Counted from the stretch's first letter, positions 33,302 through 44,281 are shown. The stretch is 64,000 nucleotides of DNA from Microbacterium commune (GCF_014836945.1 NZ_JACSPX010000001.1:1139510-1203509); one strand, 5' to 3'. Numbers and translations: made by a program. The notes: generated by a model from the sequence alone, not told the origin.

Positions 33302-34840
33302 CTACGGCAGGTCTGCCACCGGCACGTGCTCGTCGCCGGGCAGCTCCGGCTCGTCGACGAGCCTGAGATCGTCGACCGCGGGACCCTCGAGCACCGTGCC
33401 GTCGGCGGCGAAGCGCGAGCCGTGCAGCGGGCAGTCCCACGAGCGCTCGGCACTGTTCCAGGTGACGATGCCGCCCAGGTGCGTGCACACGGCAGACACG
33501 CGGCAGGTGACGCCGTCGACGGTCGAGACCGCCACCGGTTTCATCCCCGCGCTGCCCACGACGCCCTCGCCCTCCGCGGGCGGCGTCGTGGGCAGCGGAT
33601 GCCGTTCGGCCGAGATCCACCCGGTCGCGGCGTCGCGCGCCACCTCCGCGCCGGCGACCGCACCCTGCGCGAGATCCTTCGGCGTGGTGATGCGATGGTG
33701 CAGCGTCTGCGCCCAGGGGATGCTGCCGTCGAGCACCTCCGCCGTGATGCTCAGCGCCGCCGCGACGGCGTTCGTCATGCCCCACTTGTTGTAGCCGGTG
33801 GCGATCTTGACGTGCTTGCCGGTGCGCGGCATCCAGCCGACGAACGGCACCATGTTCAGCGACTGGTAGTCCTGCGCAGCCCAGGCGTGCGTGCGCTCCG
33901 CGCCGGGGAAGTGACGGTGCGTCCAGTGCTCGAGATCGTCGACCAGGGCCTGGGTATCGGCCGCGCGGCCCACGTCGTGGTCGTTGCCGCCGACCAGCAG
34001 CAGCTGCTCGCCGTCGTGCGAGGCGGTGCGCAGCGACCGGGTCGGTGCATCGACCGAGAGGTACATGCCCTGCGGGATCCGGGCGGCGTCCGGCATCCGG
34101 TACGCCTGCGCGTAGGAGCGGTTGGCCTTGAGCTTGGCGAAGTACAGGCCCCGGTCGAGGACCGGCACACCCGTGGCCAGCACGACGGTGCCGGCGTGCA
34201 CGTCGCCGACCGAGGTGATCACCCGGCTGGGCTCGCCGGTGTCGACGTCCTTCACCCGCACGCCCTCGACGATCACCCCGCCCCGCTCGCGCAGATCGGC
34301 GGCGAGCGCGCGCAGCACGTCCATCGGGTCGAACTGCGCCTGCTCGCGAAGTCGGATGGCGCCGTGCACGCGGAACGGCAGCTCGAGCTCGCTCACCCGC
34401 TCGACGTCGAGTCCCGCCGCCAGGCACGCCTCGTACTCCTTCTCGATCGAACGCGCACCGTCCTCGGTTCCCGCGTAGGTGAACGCATCGCGACGCTCGA
34501 CGGCGACGCCGTGCTCGCCGAGATAGCGCAGCATCCACTGCTGCCCCTCGAGGTTGCCCTCGACGTAGGCCTTCAGCACCCGATCCGACCCGCGCGAGCG
34601 GATGCCCGAGAGCACGCTTCCCTGCAGCAGACTGAGCTTCGCGGTGGTGTTGCCGGTCGCCGCGGCACCCACGAAGCGGGCCTCCAGCACCGCCACCGAC
34701 AGGCCGGCTCGCGCGAGCAGCAGGGCGGTGGTCAGTCCGGTGAGACCCGCTCCGGCGACCACGGCGTCGTAGCGGGCGTCGGGCTCGAAGGCGTCGGTGG
34801 GAATGCGCTCACGCTGGTCGTCGAGCCATAAGGACGTCAC
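33302..34840 (-). CDS. FAD-dependent oxidoreductase with C-terminal Rieske domain
   Basis: A 512-residue fusion. Residues about 20-400 are a glycine-oxidase-like flavoprotein (DAVVAGAGLTGLTTALLLARAGLSVAVLEA). The C-terminal 95 residues form a Rieske [2Fe-2S] domain with both ligand pairs, CTHLGG and CPLHGSRF. Such fusions transfer electrons from an amine or aldehyde substrate through the cluster, but the substrate is unknown. I start at the GTG at 34840 (AAGGAGA ahead), 20 residues shorter than the longest frame. Confidence 0.87.
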   Translation of the reverse strand: MTSLWLDDQRERIPTDAFEPDARYDAVVAGAGLTGLTTALLLARAGLSVAVLEARFVGAAATGNTTAKLSLLQGSVLSGIRSRGSDRVLKAYVEGNLEGQQWMLRYLGEHGVAVERRDAFTYAGTEDGARSIEKEYEACLAAGLDVERVSELELPFRVHGAIRLREQAQFDPMDVLRALAADLRERGGVIVEGVRVKDVDTGEPSRVITSVGDVHAGTVVLATGVPVLDRGLYFAKLKANRSYAQAYRMPDAARIPQGMYLSVDAPTRSLRTASHDGEQLLLVGGNDHDVGRAADTQALVDDLEHWTHRHFPGAERTHAWAAQDYQSLNMVPFVGWMPRTGKHVKIATGYNKWGMTNAVAAALSITAEVLDGSIPWAQTLHHRITTPKDLAQGAVAGAEVARDAATGWISAERHPLPTTPPAEGEGVVGSAGMKPVAVSTVDGVTCRVSAVCTHLGGIVTWNSAERSWDCPLHGSRFAADGTVLEGPAVDDLRLVDEPELPGDEHVPVADLP

Positions 34841-34991
34841 GGTGTCTCCTTCGCTGGGGGCGAGTGAGTCCCAGTACACCGTGAGCGCGGTGGCGAGCAA
34901 CAGGGCTTGACATCACGACCGACGCGAGCACGGCGGGTGTCCTACGCTGGCTTCTGGCCGCGTCGCGGCCCTCGATCAACAGGGAGTCCAC

Positions 34992-35915
34992 GTGCCCGAG
35001 CACACGCTTCTCGCCATCGACGCCGGCCAGACGGGCATCAAGACCCGCCTCGTCGCACCCGACGACACCGCTCAGGAGTGGCTGTTCCCCGGCGTGCTCA
35101 CCGACCGGCCGCTGCTGGCTCAGCTCGCGGCCGTCGTCGCCGAGGTCACCCGTGTGACGAACGAGGCGCCGCACACGGTGACCTTCGGCGTCTCGGGTCT
35201 CACCTCCGCCGAGGCCGAGGCGGATGCGCTGATGCGGCACCCTGATCTCGCCGACGTGCACCGCATCGTCGTGACCCACGACTCGGTCACCTCGTTCCTC
35301 GGGGTGCTCGGCGACCGGCAGGGCGCCGTGGTGGCCGCCGGCACGGGGGTCGTCACGCTCGGCGTCGGGCCGGAGCACTCCACCCGCGTCGACGGCTGGG
35401 GCCACATCATGGGAGATGCGGGCAGCGGGTACTGGATCGGCCGAGCGGCCCTGGATGCCGTGATGCGCGCGCACGACGGGCGCGGCCCCGCGACGGCGCT
35501 GACCGCGGTCGTGAAGGAGCGCTGGCCAGACCTGGAGACCGCGTACGTCGCCCTGCAGTCGTCGGAGGATCGCGTGCGCACCGTGGCATCGTTCGCCGCG
35601 CCGACAGCCGCGCACGCGGCATCCGGAGACGACGTCGCGATCGGCATCTGCCGCGCCGCCGCAGCCGAGCTCGCGACAGCTGTGCTCGCGGCGCTGAGGG
35701 TCACCGACGCGCCGGCCGATGCCGCCGTCGGAGCGATCGGCGGCGTCCTCGGCTCCGACCTCGTCCGCTCGGCGTTTGAGGAGGCCGTGCGCGCCGAGCG
35801 CCCGGATGCCAGGTTCGTCCCGGCCGCCGGGTCCGGCCTCGGCGGCGCCGTGGCCCTCGCCCACCTGGGCCCCGGGCATCCGCTGCACGAGCGCTTCGCC
35901 GAGCGCACCCGCTGA
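34992..35915 (+). CDS. BadF/BadG-family ATPase, N-acetylglucosamine kinase-like
   Basis: A 307-residue ASKHA-fold kinase with the phosphate loop LLAIDAGQTGIKTRLV, second site VAAGTGVVTLG and GWGHIMGDAGSGYWIGRAALDAV, typical of N-acetylglucosamine kinases in this family. It is followed by manA and an esterase gene, so it probably serves sugar catabolism. GTG start with AGGGAG in front. Substrate not determined by sequence. Confidence 0.85.
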   Translation: MPEHTLLAIDAGQTGIKTRLVAPDDTAQEWLFPGVLTDRPLLAQLAAVVAEVTRVTNEAPHTVTFGVSGLTSAEAEADALMRHPDLADVHRIVVTHDSVTSFLGVLGDRQGAVVAAGTGVVTLGVGPEHSTRVDGWGHIMGDAGSGYWIGRAALDAVMRAHDGRGPATALTAVVKERWPDLETAYVALQSSEDRVRTVASFAAPTAAHAASGDDVAIGICRAAAAELATAVLAALRVTDAPADAAVGAIGGVLGSDLVRSAFEEAVRAERPDARFVPAAGSGLGGAVALAHLGPGHPLHERFAERTR

Positions 35916-35949
35916 CACCTCGACCTGACCACCCGATCGGAGCCGCATC

Positions 35950-37113
35950 ATGACGAACCCTCTGTTCCTCGAGATCGACAACACGCCCCGCGACTACGCC
36001 TGGGGGCTGGTCGACGGCGTCGCGCACGTGCGCGGCACCGCACCGACCGGACGCAAGGAGGCCGAGCTGTGGCTCGGCGCGCACCCGTCCGCGCCGAGCA
36101 GGATCGTCGGCGGCGCTCCGTGGTCGACGCTCGAGGCGTGGGAGAGCGAGACCGGGGCGACCCTGCCGTTTTTGCTGAAGGTGCTGTGCGCGGCAGAGCC
36201 GCTGTCTCTGCAGGCGCACCCGAGCACCGCACAGGCACAGGCGGGCTTCGACCGCGAGAACGCCCGCGGCATCCCGCTCGACGCCCCGCACCGCACCTAC
36301 CGCGACCCGCACGCGAAGCCCGAGCTGATCGTCGCGCTGCACGACGGGTTCGAGGCACTGTGCGGCTTCCGGCCCGCCGCCGAGGTGCAGGCCGACCTGC
36401 GGACTCTCGCCGGGCTGATCGACGCTGCGCCCGACGCGTCGGCGGCGCTGCAGACCTGGCAGCAGCACCTGGCCGGCGCCGACGGCATCCGCCGGGCGTT
36501 CCTGTGGCTGCTCTCGGGAGATGAGAGCCTGCCGGCGCTGGTCACGGCCGTGACCGCGGTCGCGGAACGGGATGCCCGCTTCGCGCTCCTCGCGCGGATC
36601 GCCGAGGCGCACCCGGCCGACCCCGGCATCCTCGGCGCGCTCATGCTGCAGCACCTCACGCTGCGCGCCGGCGAGGCGCTGTGGCTGCCGGCGGGCAACA
36701 TCCACGCCTACCTGCGCGGCTCGGGCATCGAGCTGATGGGCCCGAGCGACAACGTCATGCGCGGCGGTCTCACCGGCAAGCACATCGACAAGGTCGAACT
36801 CGACCGAGTTCTCGACGCTCGTGAAGGCGGCGACCCGCGGCTCGCTCCCGAGGTCGTCTCCGACGGTCTCCGCGTCTTCCGCCCGGTCGAGCGCGGCACG
36901 GACGACGTTCCCGGGTTCGAGCTGTACGCGATCGAATCCGACGGCGAGATCGTGCTCGACGGCGCGGGCATCGCGCTCGCGACCGACGGGGAGTTCGAGC
37001 TCGCATCCGACGACGAGCACATCGCGATGCCGCGTGGTCGCGCGGCGCTGATCTCGCGCCCCGCCACGGTGCGCATCACCGGCGCCGGACGCCTGTTCGT
37101 GGCGGCGGGCTGA
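35950..37113 (+). CDS. manA: Mannose-6-phosphate isomerase, class I
   Basis: A 387-residue zinc enzyme that interconverts mannose-6-phosphate and fructose-6-phosphate. Visible family elements are NTPRDYAWG, LSLQAHPSTAQAQAGF (zinc Gln/His), DPHAKPELIVAL, and the C-terminal GNIHAYLRGSGIELMGPSDNVMRGGLTGKHID. 34 bp behind the BadF-type kinase, five bases before the esterase. It supplies fructose-6-phosphate and, in reverse, mannose for glycans. Confidence 0.95.
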   Translation: MTNPLFLEIDNTPRDYAWGLVDGVAHVRGTAPTGRKEAELWLGAHPSAPSRIVGGAPWSTLEAWESETGATLPFLLKVLCAAEPLSLQAHPSTAQAQAGFDRENARGIPLDAPHRTYRDPHAKPELIVALHDGFEALCGFRPAAEVQADLRTLAGLIDAAPDASAALQTWQQHLAGADGIRRAFLWLLSGDESLPALVTAVTAVAERDARFALLARIAEAHPADPGILGALMLQHLTLRAGEALWLPAGNIHAYLRGSGIELMGPSDNVMRGGLTGKHIDKVELDRVLDAREGGDPRLAPEVVSDGLRVFRPVERGTDDVPGFELYAIESDGEIVLDGAGIALATDGEFELASDDEHIAMPRGRAALISRPATVRITGAGRLFVAAG

Positions 37114-37118
37114 TCGTC

Positions 37119-38087
37119 ATGCCTCGCTTCGATCTGTCTCCCGTCCAGCTGCGCACGTACCGGCCCACCGTCGCCGAGCCCGCCGACTTCGACGCGTTCT
37201 GGCAGCGCACGCTCGACTCGTCGCGCCGGCTGGCCGCGCCGGCCGAGCGCACCAGAGTCGAGACGCCCCTGACGCTGGTCGACGTGTACGACCTGACGTT
37301 CAGCGGGTTCGGCGGCGACCGCGTGCGCGGGTGGTACGTCGTACCCGCCGGCGCGACCGGACCCCTGCCGACGGTGGTGGAGTACAACGGCTACGGCGGC
37401 GGGCGCGGGCTGCCGCACGAGCGCCTCGGCTGGGCGGCATCCGGGTACGCGTGGGTGTTCATGGACACCCGCGGCCAGGGCAGCGGCTGGGGCACCGGCG
37501 GCTCGACCCCCGACCCGCACGGCACCGGCGCCTCGGCTCCCGGGTTCATGACTCGCGGCATCGACGACCCGGAGCAGTACTACTACCGTCGCGTGTTCAC
37601 CGACGCCGCGCTGTTGATCGACGCCGTGCGCGCCTTCCCCGAGGTGGACGCCGACCGCATCGCGGTCACCGGCGGCAGCCAGGGCGGCGGCATCGCGATC
37701 GCCGCCGCCGGTCTCACCCCCGGGCTCGTCGGCGTCATGCCCGACGTGCCGTTCCTCTGCCACTTCGAGCGGGCGGTCGGGTTGACCGACAGCGATCCGT
37801 ACCAGGAGATCGTGCGCTATCTGGCGGTGCATCGCGATGCCGTGACGCAGACCTTCGAGACCCTGTCGTACTTCGACGGCGTGAACTTCGCCGCGCGGGC
37901 CGACGCTCCTGCGCTGTACTCGGTCGCCCTGATGGATCCCGTATGCCCGCCATCGACCGTGTTCGCCGCGGCCAATCATCACCGCGGCGGGGCGGACGTC
38001 GTGGAGTACGCGTTCAACGAGCACGAGGGCGGGCTCGGCGTGCAGTGGCAGCGCCAGGCGGCGTGGCTGGCTGAGCGTCTGGGCTGA
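37119..38087 (+). CDS. Acetylxylan esterase family (AXE1) alpha/beta hydrolase
   Basis: A 322-residue cytoplasmic hydrolase of the AXE1/cephalosporin-C deacetylase family. Landmarks: FDAFWQRTLDSSR near the N-terminus, oxyanion region RGQGSGWG, nucleophile elbow GGSQGGGIAIA (Ser about 190), an aspartate in VALMDPVCPP and the catalytic histidine in NEHEGG. It probably removes acetyl groups from imported oligosaccharides or acetylated sugars, matching the neighbouring sugar genes. Its last codons run into a 13-bp tandem repeat. Confidence 0.9.
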   Translation: MPRFDLSPVQLRTYRPTVAEPADFDAFWQRTLDSSRRLAAPAERTRVETPLTLVDVYDLTFSGFGGDRVRGWYVVPAGATGPLPTVVEYNGYGGGRGLPHERLGWAASGYAWVFMDTRGQGSGWGTGGSTPDPHGTGASAPGFMTRGIDDPEQYYYRRVFTDAALLIDAVRAFPEVDADRIAVTGGSQGGGIAIAAAGLTPGLVGVMPDVPFLCHFERAVGLTDSDPYQEIVRYLAVHRDAVTQTFETLSYFDGVNFAARADAPALYSVALMDPVCPPSTVFAAANHHRGGADVVEYAFNEHEGGLGVQWQRQAAWLAERLG

Positions 38088-38157
38088 GCGTCTGAGCTGA
38101 GCGTCTGGGCTGAGCGTCTGGGCTGAGCGTCTGAGCTGAGCGTCTGGGCTGAGCGCC
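38070..38157. repeat. 13-bp tandem repeat at a gene end
   Basis: Six full units of GCTGAGCGTCTGG or GCTGAGCGTCTGA plus a partial seventh. Units alternate in the last base in the order G, A, G, G, A, G. The first unit encodes the esterase C-terminus (AERLG) and the second carries its stop, so slippage would leave the protein unchanged. The rest fills the gap to the convergent transporter gene. Confidence 0.95.
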
Positions 38158-38184
38158 CGTCGGAGGCGGGTCCGGGCCGGCGGG

Positions 38185-38892
38185 TCAGGCGGCGAGCGCG
38201 AGCCAGGCGGCGAACGCGAAGCCGATGACCGTCGCGAGCCCCGTCGACTCGGTCGCCTTCTTCTGCGCCTCGGGCACCATCGAGTCGACGAGCATGACCA
38301 GCAGGGCTCCCGCGGCGAATCCGTTGGCCCCGGCGCGGAAGCTGTTGTCGACGACGGATGCCAGCGCGAATCCGCCTGCGGTGGCGAGCACGGAGAGCAC
38401 GGCCACCCCTGCCCACAGCAGCACCACGCGGCTGCGCCGCATACCGTCGGCAAGCAGGTCCGAGGCCGAGCCGATCGACTCCGGCAGGTTCGAGACGACG
38501 ATCGCGACGATCAGCGCGACGCCCACCCCCTCGCCGGACGCGAGTCCGATGCCCAGCACGAGCTGCTCCGGGATGCCGTCGAGCAGCGCCCCGATCGCGA
38601 GCGCCCCGCCACCGGCATCCGCCTTCTTCTTCGCCTGCCGCGCATCAAGGATCCGCGCGGCGATGTAGTAGCAGAGCGCCCCGGCGGCGACGCCGATGAT
38701 CAGCGGCAGGTGACCGCCGAGATCCACACCCTGCTCCCACAGCTCGAAGGCGATCGACGCCATCAGCGCACCGGCGCCGAAACCGAGGATGATGCCGAGC
38801 AGCCGATCGGGCCACCGGCGCACCAGCGCCAGCAGCGCCCCGACGAGCAGCGGCGCTGCCGCAACCGCGCCCCACAGCACCGCCTGGCCCAT
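38185..38892 (-). CDS. ZIP-like metal transporter with altered metal-site residues
   Basis: A 235-residue membrane protein with about eight helices and ZIP-family layout. In transport-competent ZIPs helix 4 carries HNXPEG and helix 5 HEXPEG; here they read DGIPEQ and SNLPES, so the histidines are replaced by Asp and Ser/Asn. It may move a different cation or act in another way. An ATG at 38892 starts MGQAVLWGAV. Divergent from argG with an inverted repeat between them. Confidence 0.8.
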   Translation of the reverse strand: MGQAVLWGAVAAAPLLVGALLALVRRWPDRLLGIILGFGAGALMASIAFELWEQGVDLGGHLPLIIGVAAGALCYYIAARILDARQAKKKADAGGGALAIGALLDGIPEQLVLGIGLASGEGVGVALIVAIVVSNLPESIGSASDLLADGMRRSRVVLLWAGVAVLSVLATAGGFALASVVDNSFRAGANGFAAGALLVMLVDSMVPEAQKKATESTGLATVIGFAFAAWLALAA

Positions 38893-38910
38893 GCGGCCCA
38901 GGCTACCCGC

Positions 38911-40452
<1,542 letters not shown>

Positions 40453-40500
40453 TCCCCACGCCCCGGTCGCCCCACGCGGGCGGGGCCGTGCCGCCACGTC

Positions 40501-40566
40501 GGGGGCCGACACTCCAGATGTCGGACGCTTCTCGCGGGACCGTCCGACATCTGGAGTGTCGGCCCC
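40501..40566. repeat. Palindromic element copy D
   Basis: A 66-bp copy with perfect arms; its centre, CGCTTCTCGCGGGACCG, is one base shorter than in B and F. It lies 49 bp after the argG stop and 34 bp before the operator of the next TetR gene. Confidence 0.95.
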
Positions 40567-40600
40567 GTTTCGTACCGGCGTCGCTGAGAGTTCACCGCAC

Positions 40601-40626
40601 TATGTTGCACACCACTGTGCAACATA
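40601..40626. promoter_or_regulatory. Operator of the TetR/YhgE operon
   Basis: TATGTTGCACA-CCAC-TGTGCAACATA is a perfect inverted repeat of 11-bp arms with a 4-bp spacer, ending 14 bp before the TetR ATG. It is AT-rich for this genome and contains TTGCAC, a possible -35 box. Autorepression by the adjacent TetR protein is likely. Confidence 0.8.
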
Positions 40627-40640
40627 ACTAACATCGAAGC

Positions 40641-41324
40641 ATGCCCCGTGAACCTCGTTCCGACGCACGCGCCAACCGCGCCGGCATCCTCGACGCCGCT
40701 CGCAGCACGCTCGCGCTCGATCCCTACGCCAGCGTCGACGTCATCGCCCGCAGCGCGGGCCTGAGCCGGCGCACCCTGTACGGTCACTTCGACGACCGTG
40801 ACGCGCTGATCCGCGAGCTGATCAGCACCGGCGCCCAGCGCTTCAACGCGATCGCCGAATCGATCACCGACGCCGATGCCCGCATCGCCCTCGCCCGCCT
40901 CGCCGCGCGTCTGTGGCAGGAGGCCGCGCACGTGCAGGTCAGCGCAGCGCTCGCCCTCGACGAAGCTCACGTCGAGCACACCGCCTCCGCCCTGGCGCCG
41001 CTGCGCCGGGCCGTCGCACAGCTCGTGCAGCGCGGTCAGGATGACGGCAGCTTCCGCACCGACCTCGCAGCCCCGACGCTCTCGCGCCTGATCGAGGAGA
41101 TCGCGCGCACCGTCGTCGCCCGCACCGACGCCTCCAGCAGCGGCGCCGCGAACCTCGCCGTCCGCACCGTGCTGAGCATCGCCGGGCTGTCGTGGCGCGA
41201 GACCGACGAGCTGCTCGCCTCCCACCCCGACATCACCGAACACCCCGAGATCACCGAACACCCCGACATCACCGAACACCCCGCCATCGCCGCGCACCCC
41301 GCCATCACGGAGAGCCCCGCGTGA
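40641..41324 (+). CDS. TetR family regulator with hexapeptide-repeat tail
   Basis: A 227-residue repressor. The DNA-binding domain (about 8-55) contains SVDVIARSAGLSRRTLYGHFDDRDALIREL. After the ligand domain the C-terminus has five tandem copies of a six-residue unit HPDITE/HPEITE/HPAIAA (about residues 195-224), encoded by an 18-bp repeat. The gene overlaps the first YhgE gene by four bases (GTGA). It probably controls both membrane proteins behind it. Confidence 0.88.
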   Translation: MPREPRSDARANRAGILDAARSTLALDPYASVDVIARSAGLSRRTLYGHFDDRDALIRELISTGAQRFNAIAESITDADARIALARLAARLWQEAAHVQVSAALALDEAHVEHTASALAPLRRAVAQLVQRGQDDGSFRTDLAAPTLSRLIEEIARTVVARTDASSSGAANLAVRTVLSIAGLSWRETDELLASHPDITEHPEITEHPDITEHPAIAAHPAITESPA

Positions 41325-44281
41325 GCGGCACGAGCACCGCCGTCAGGCCGAACGCCTGGAGCGTCTATCGCCGTGACCTCGGCCGGCTGGCGCGGGTCAG
41401 CAAGGCGTGGATCATCATCATCGGCGTCATCGTCACCCCGTCGCTGTACGCCTGGTTCAACATCGTCGCGTTCTGGGACCCGTACTCGAACACGCAGCAG
41501 GTGAGCGTCGCGATCGTCGACCAGGACGCAGGGGCGTCGTCCGAGCTCACAGGCCGCATCGACATCGGCGGCGAACTCGTCGAACAGCTGAGGCAGAACG
41601 ATCAGCTGGGTTGGGACTTCGTCGATGAGGACGAGGCGATGGATGCCGTGCGCAGCGGACGCAGCTATGCGGCGATCATCATCCCGTCCGACTTCAGCCG
41701 CGACTTCGTCAGCATCACGACCGGTGAGTTCACCCGGCCCGAGCTGAAGTACTACGTCAACGAGAAGGCCAGCGCGATCGCGCCGAAGATCACCGACGTC
41801 GGCGCGTCCACTCTCGACAACCAGATCAACAGCACCTTCGTCTCGACGGTCGCCGAGGCGGTCAGCGAGCAGCTGAAGGACGCGGGGCTGGATGCCGAAG
41901 GCCGCCTCACCGGCGCACGGGATTCCACCGTGGGGGCGCTCGACGAGGCGACGGGCAAGGTCTCTTCAGCTCGCGAGCGTCTCGCCGACCTGCAGACAGG
42001 GCTGATAGATGCCGCAAACGGCATAGACCGGGCATCGCGCTCTCTCGGCAAGGTCGACCGAACGCTCGCCGACGTGCAGACGGCCGTGGCGCAGGCGCAG
42101 CAGATCGCAGGAGAGGCGCAGCAGGAGCTGCTCGCCGTCACCGACAGCGTCACCTCTGCATACGTCTCGGGCTCGACGCTCATCGCCGATGCCGCCGCGA
42201 GGATGAACGGCTCGATCGCGACCCTGGCATCCGGTCTGCAGCAGGCGAACGCCGCCGTCGGCACGACCGCAGACGATCTGAACGCGGTGATCGAGACCAA
42301 CGCCGCCGCCCTCGACGAGCTGCAGGCGGCGCTCGAGCGCGCCGAACCCGGATCCGCTGCCGCGCAGCGTCTGAGCGAGGCGATCGTCGGTCTGCAGCAG
42401 CGCATCGCGGCCGACCAGACGGTGCTCGCCGACCTCACGCAGCTGACGGCCGACGTGTCGAGCACGATCACCGCCGTGACCGGCGCTGCCGACAGTGTCA
42501 ACGGCGCCGTCGGCCAGGCCGCCACCTCGGCGACCGCCATCCGCGACGCCCTCACCCGGAGTGTGCCGCAGCTGAACCGCGTGATGTCGCAGCTCGCGGC
42601 GAGCGCCGATGCGTTCTCCTCGGCTCTCGGCGCGCAGCGCAGCCAGGTCGCCCAGGCGCAGAGCCTGCTCGGGGGCCTGAAGAGTCAGCTCGCCGGCACG
42701 GCCGACGCTCTCGCCGCGTTCGACGGCGACCTGGCCACCGCCGAGACCGCGCTCGGCACCGTTCGCACCGACGTGCTCGCCCTCGGATCCGCCGAGATCT
42801 GGAACAGGCTCAGCGCGGTCAGCGGCCTCGAGCCCGATGAGATCGCGCGATTCATGGCATCGCCCGTCGAGGTGAACACGAAGACGATGTTCCCCACCGC
42901 TGCCTACGGCTCGGCGATGGCTGCGCTGTTCACCAATCTCTCGCTCTGGATCGGCGCATTCGTGCTGATGGTGATCATGAGGGTCGAGGTCGACAGAGAG
43001 GGCGTCGAGGGCATCACGGTGCGCCGGGCCTACATCGGCCGCTGGCTGCTGTTCGCCACGATCGCCGTGTTCCAGGCGGTGCTGGTGTGCGTCGGCAACC
43101 TCGTGATCGGGGTGCAGACCGCGAACCCGGTCGCCTATGTCGGCACCGGCGTGCTGATCGGGCTCGCGTACCTCAGCATCATCTACGCCCTGTCGGTGTG
43201 CTTCGGCATCGTCGGCAAGGGCCTGTGCATCCTGCTGGTCATCGTCCAGATCCCAGGCGCCTCGGGGCTGTACCCGATCGAGATGATGCCCGACTTCTTC
43301 CGCGCGCTGTACCCCTTCCTTCCGTTCACGTACGGTATCGACGCCATGCGCGAGGCCATCAGCGGCTTCTACGGCGGTCACTGGTGGGGCTTCATGGGCA
43401 TGCTGGCGATCTTCGTGGCGCTGGCGTGGGGGCTCGGGCTGTTCCTGCGGGGCCGCCTGGGCAACTTCACGCTGCTCTTCAACCGACGTCTGGCCGAGAC
43501 CGAGCTGATGGTCAGCGAAGACGTGCAGATCACCGGACGCCGTCGCACACCGGAGATCATCCGGGCGCTCACCGACGGCGACGGCTTCCGCGCCGACGTC
43601 GCGCAGCGCGCGCGGCGCTTCAGCGAGCACTACGCGACGCGCCTGCGCCTCACACTGCTCGTCGGCGCCGCGGGTGTGGTCGTGCTGGCCCTGTGCGGCT
43701 GGCTGATCCCGGGCGCCAAGGCGGTCGTGCTCGGTCTCGGCGCGCTCTGGTGCCTGCTGCTGATCGGCTTCCTCGTCGCGCTCGAGTACATCAGGCAGAG
43801 CATCGAGCAGGCCGCCGAGGTGGGCGAGATGCCGGATGCCGAGCTGCGCCGGGCCCTCGCCGTCGAGAACTCCGCACGGCGCGATGTGCTCGCAGACCCG
43901 GATGCCGGTTCGGCACCCTCCGTGGGTCCCGCCGTCTCCGCCGATGCCGCCGCGGCGGCGACGTCTGCCGGTGGTGACGCCGCGACGTCGACGCGCACGG
44001 CGGTGCTCGAGCATCCGGGAACCCGACCCGACGCCCCTCCCGAGCAGCGGAGCGTCGACGCCACCGGCCCCGACGACGACACGATCGCCCTCGACGAGCT
44101 GTTCGCCGACGAAGCGCCGCAGACCGTGGATGCCGGTGACCGGGCCGATCTCGCCGAACCGGCGGCCCAGCCTGTCGCCGAGCCGGCGGCCCCGCCGGTC
44201 GCCGAGCATCCGGAACCGGCACCCGACCGTCCCGCATCCGATGAACCCGACCGGCCCGACCCGATGGAGGACGACAAGTGA
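41321..44281 (+). CDS. YhgE/Pip family membrane protein (large)
   Basis: A 986-residue protein of the phage-infection-protein family. An N-terminal helix (about 24-44, IIIIGVIVTPSLYAWFNIVAFWDPY) leads into a long extracellular region, largely Ala/Gln-rich helical coiled coil (about 200-480). Five or six helices follow near 535-730 (ABC-2-like), one or two more near 775-830, and then a disordered Pro/Ala/Asp tail. Family members are phage receptors or cell-envelope exporters; the substrate is unknown. GTG start overlapping the TetR stop. Confidence 0.87.
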   Translation: MSGTSTAVRPNAWSVYRRDLGRLARVSKAWIIIIGVIVTPSLYAWFNIVAFWDPYSNTQQVSVAIVDQDAGASSELTGRIDIGGELVEQLRQNDQLGWDFVDEDEAMDAVRSGRSYAAIIIPSDFSRDFVSITTGEFTRPELKYYVNEKASAIAPKITDVGASTLDNQINSTFVSTVAEAVSEQLKDAGLDAEGRLTGARDSTVGALDEATGKVSSARERLADLQTGLIDAANGIDRASRSLGKVDRTLADVQTAVAQAQQIAGEAQQELLAVTDSVTSAYVSGSTLIADAAARMNGSIATLASGLQQANAAVGTTADDLNAVIETNAAALDELQAALERAEPGSAAAQRLSEAIVGLQQRIAADQTVLADLTQLTADVSSTITAVTGAADSVNGAVGQAATSATAIRDALTRSVPQLNRVMSQLAASADAFSSALGAQRSQVAQAQSLLGGLKSQLAGTADALAAFDGDLATAETALGTVRTDVLALGSAEIWNRLSAVSGLEPDEIARFMASPVEVNTKTMFPTAAYGSAMAALFTNLSLWIGAFVLMVIMRVEVDREGVEGITVRRAYIGRWLLFATIAVFQAVLVCVGNLVIGVQTANPVAYVGTGVLIGLAYLSIIYALSVCFGIVGKGLCILLVIVQIPGASGLYPIEMMPDFFRALYPFLPFTYGIDAMREAISGFYGGHWWGFMGMLAIFVALAWGLGLFLRGRLGNFTLLFNRRLAETELMVSEDVQITGRRRTPEIIRALTDGDGFRADVAQRARRFSEHYATRLRLTLLVGAAGVVVLALCGWLIPGAKAVVLGLGALWCLLLIGFLVALEYIRQSIEQAAEVGEMPDAELRRALAVENSARRDVLADPDAGSAPSVGPAVSADAAAAATSAGGDAATSTRTAVLEHPGTRPDAPPEQRSVDATGPDDDTIALDELFADEAPQTVDAGDRADLAEPAAQPVAEPAAPPVAEHPEPAPDRPASDEPDRPDPMEDDK

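Noticed and set aside
38070..38157. CRISPR array
   Set aside because: Units are only 13 bp and directly adjacent; there are no spacers and no cas genes.
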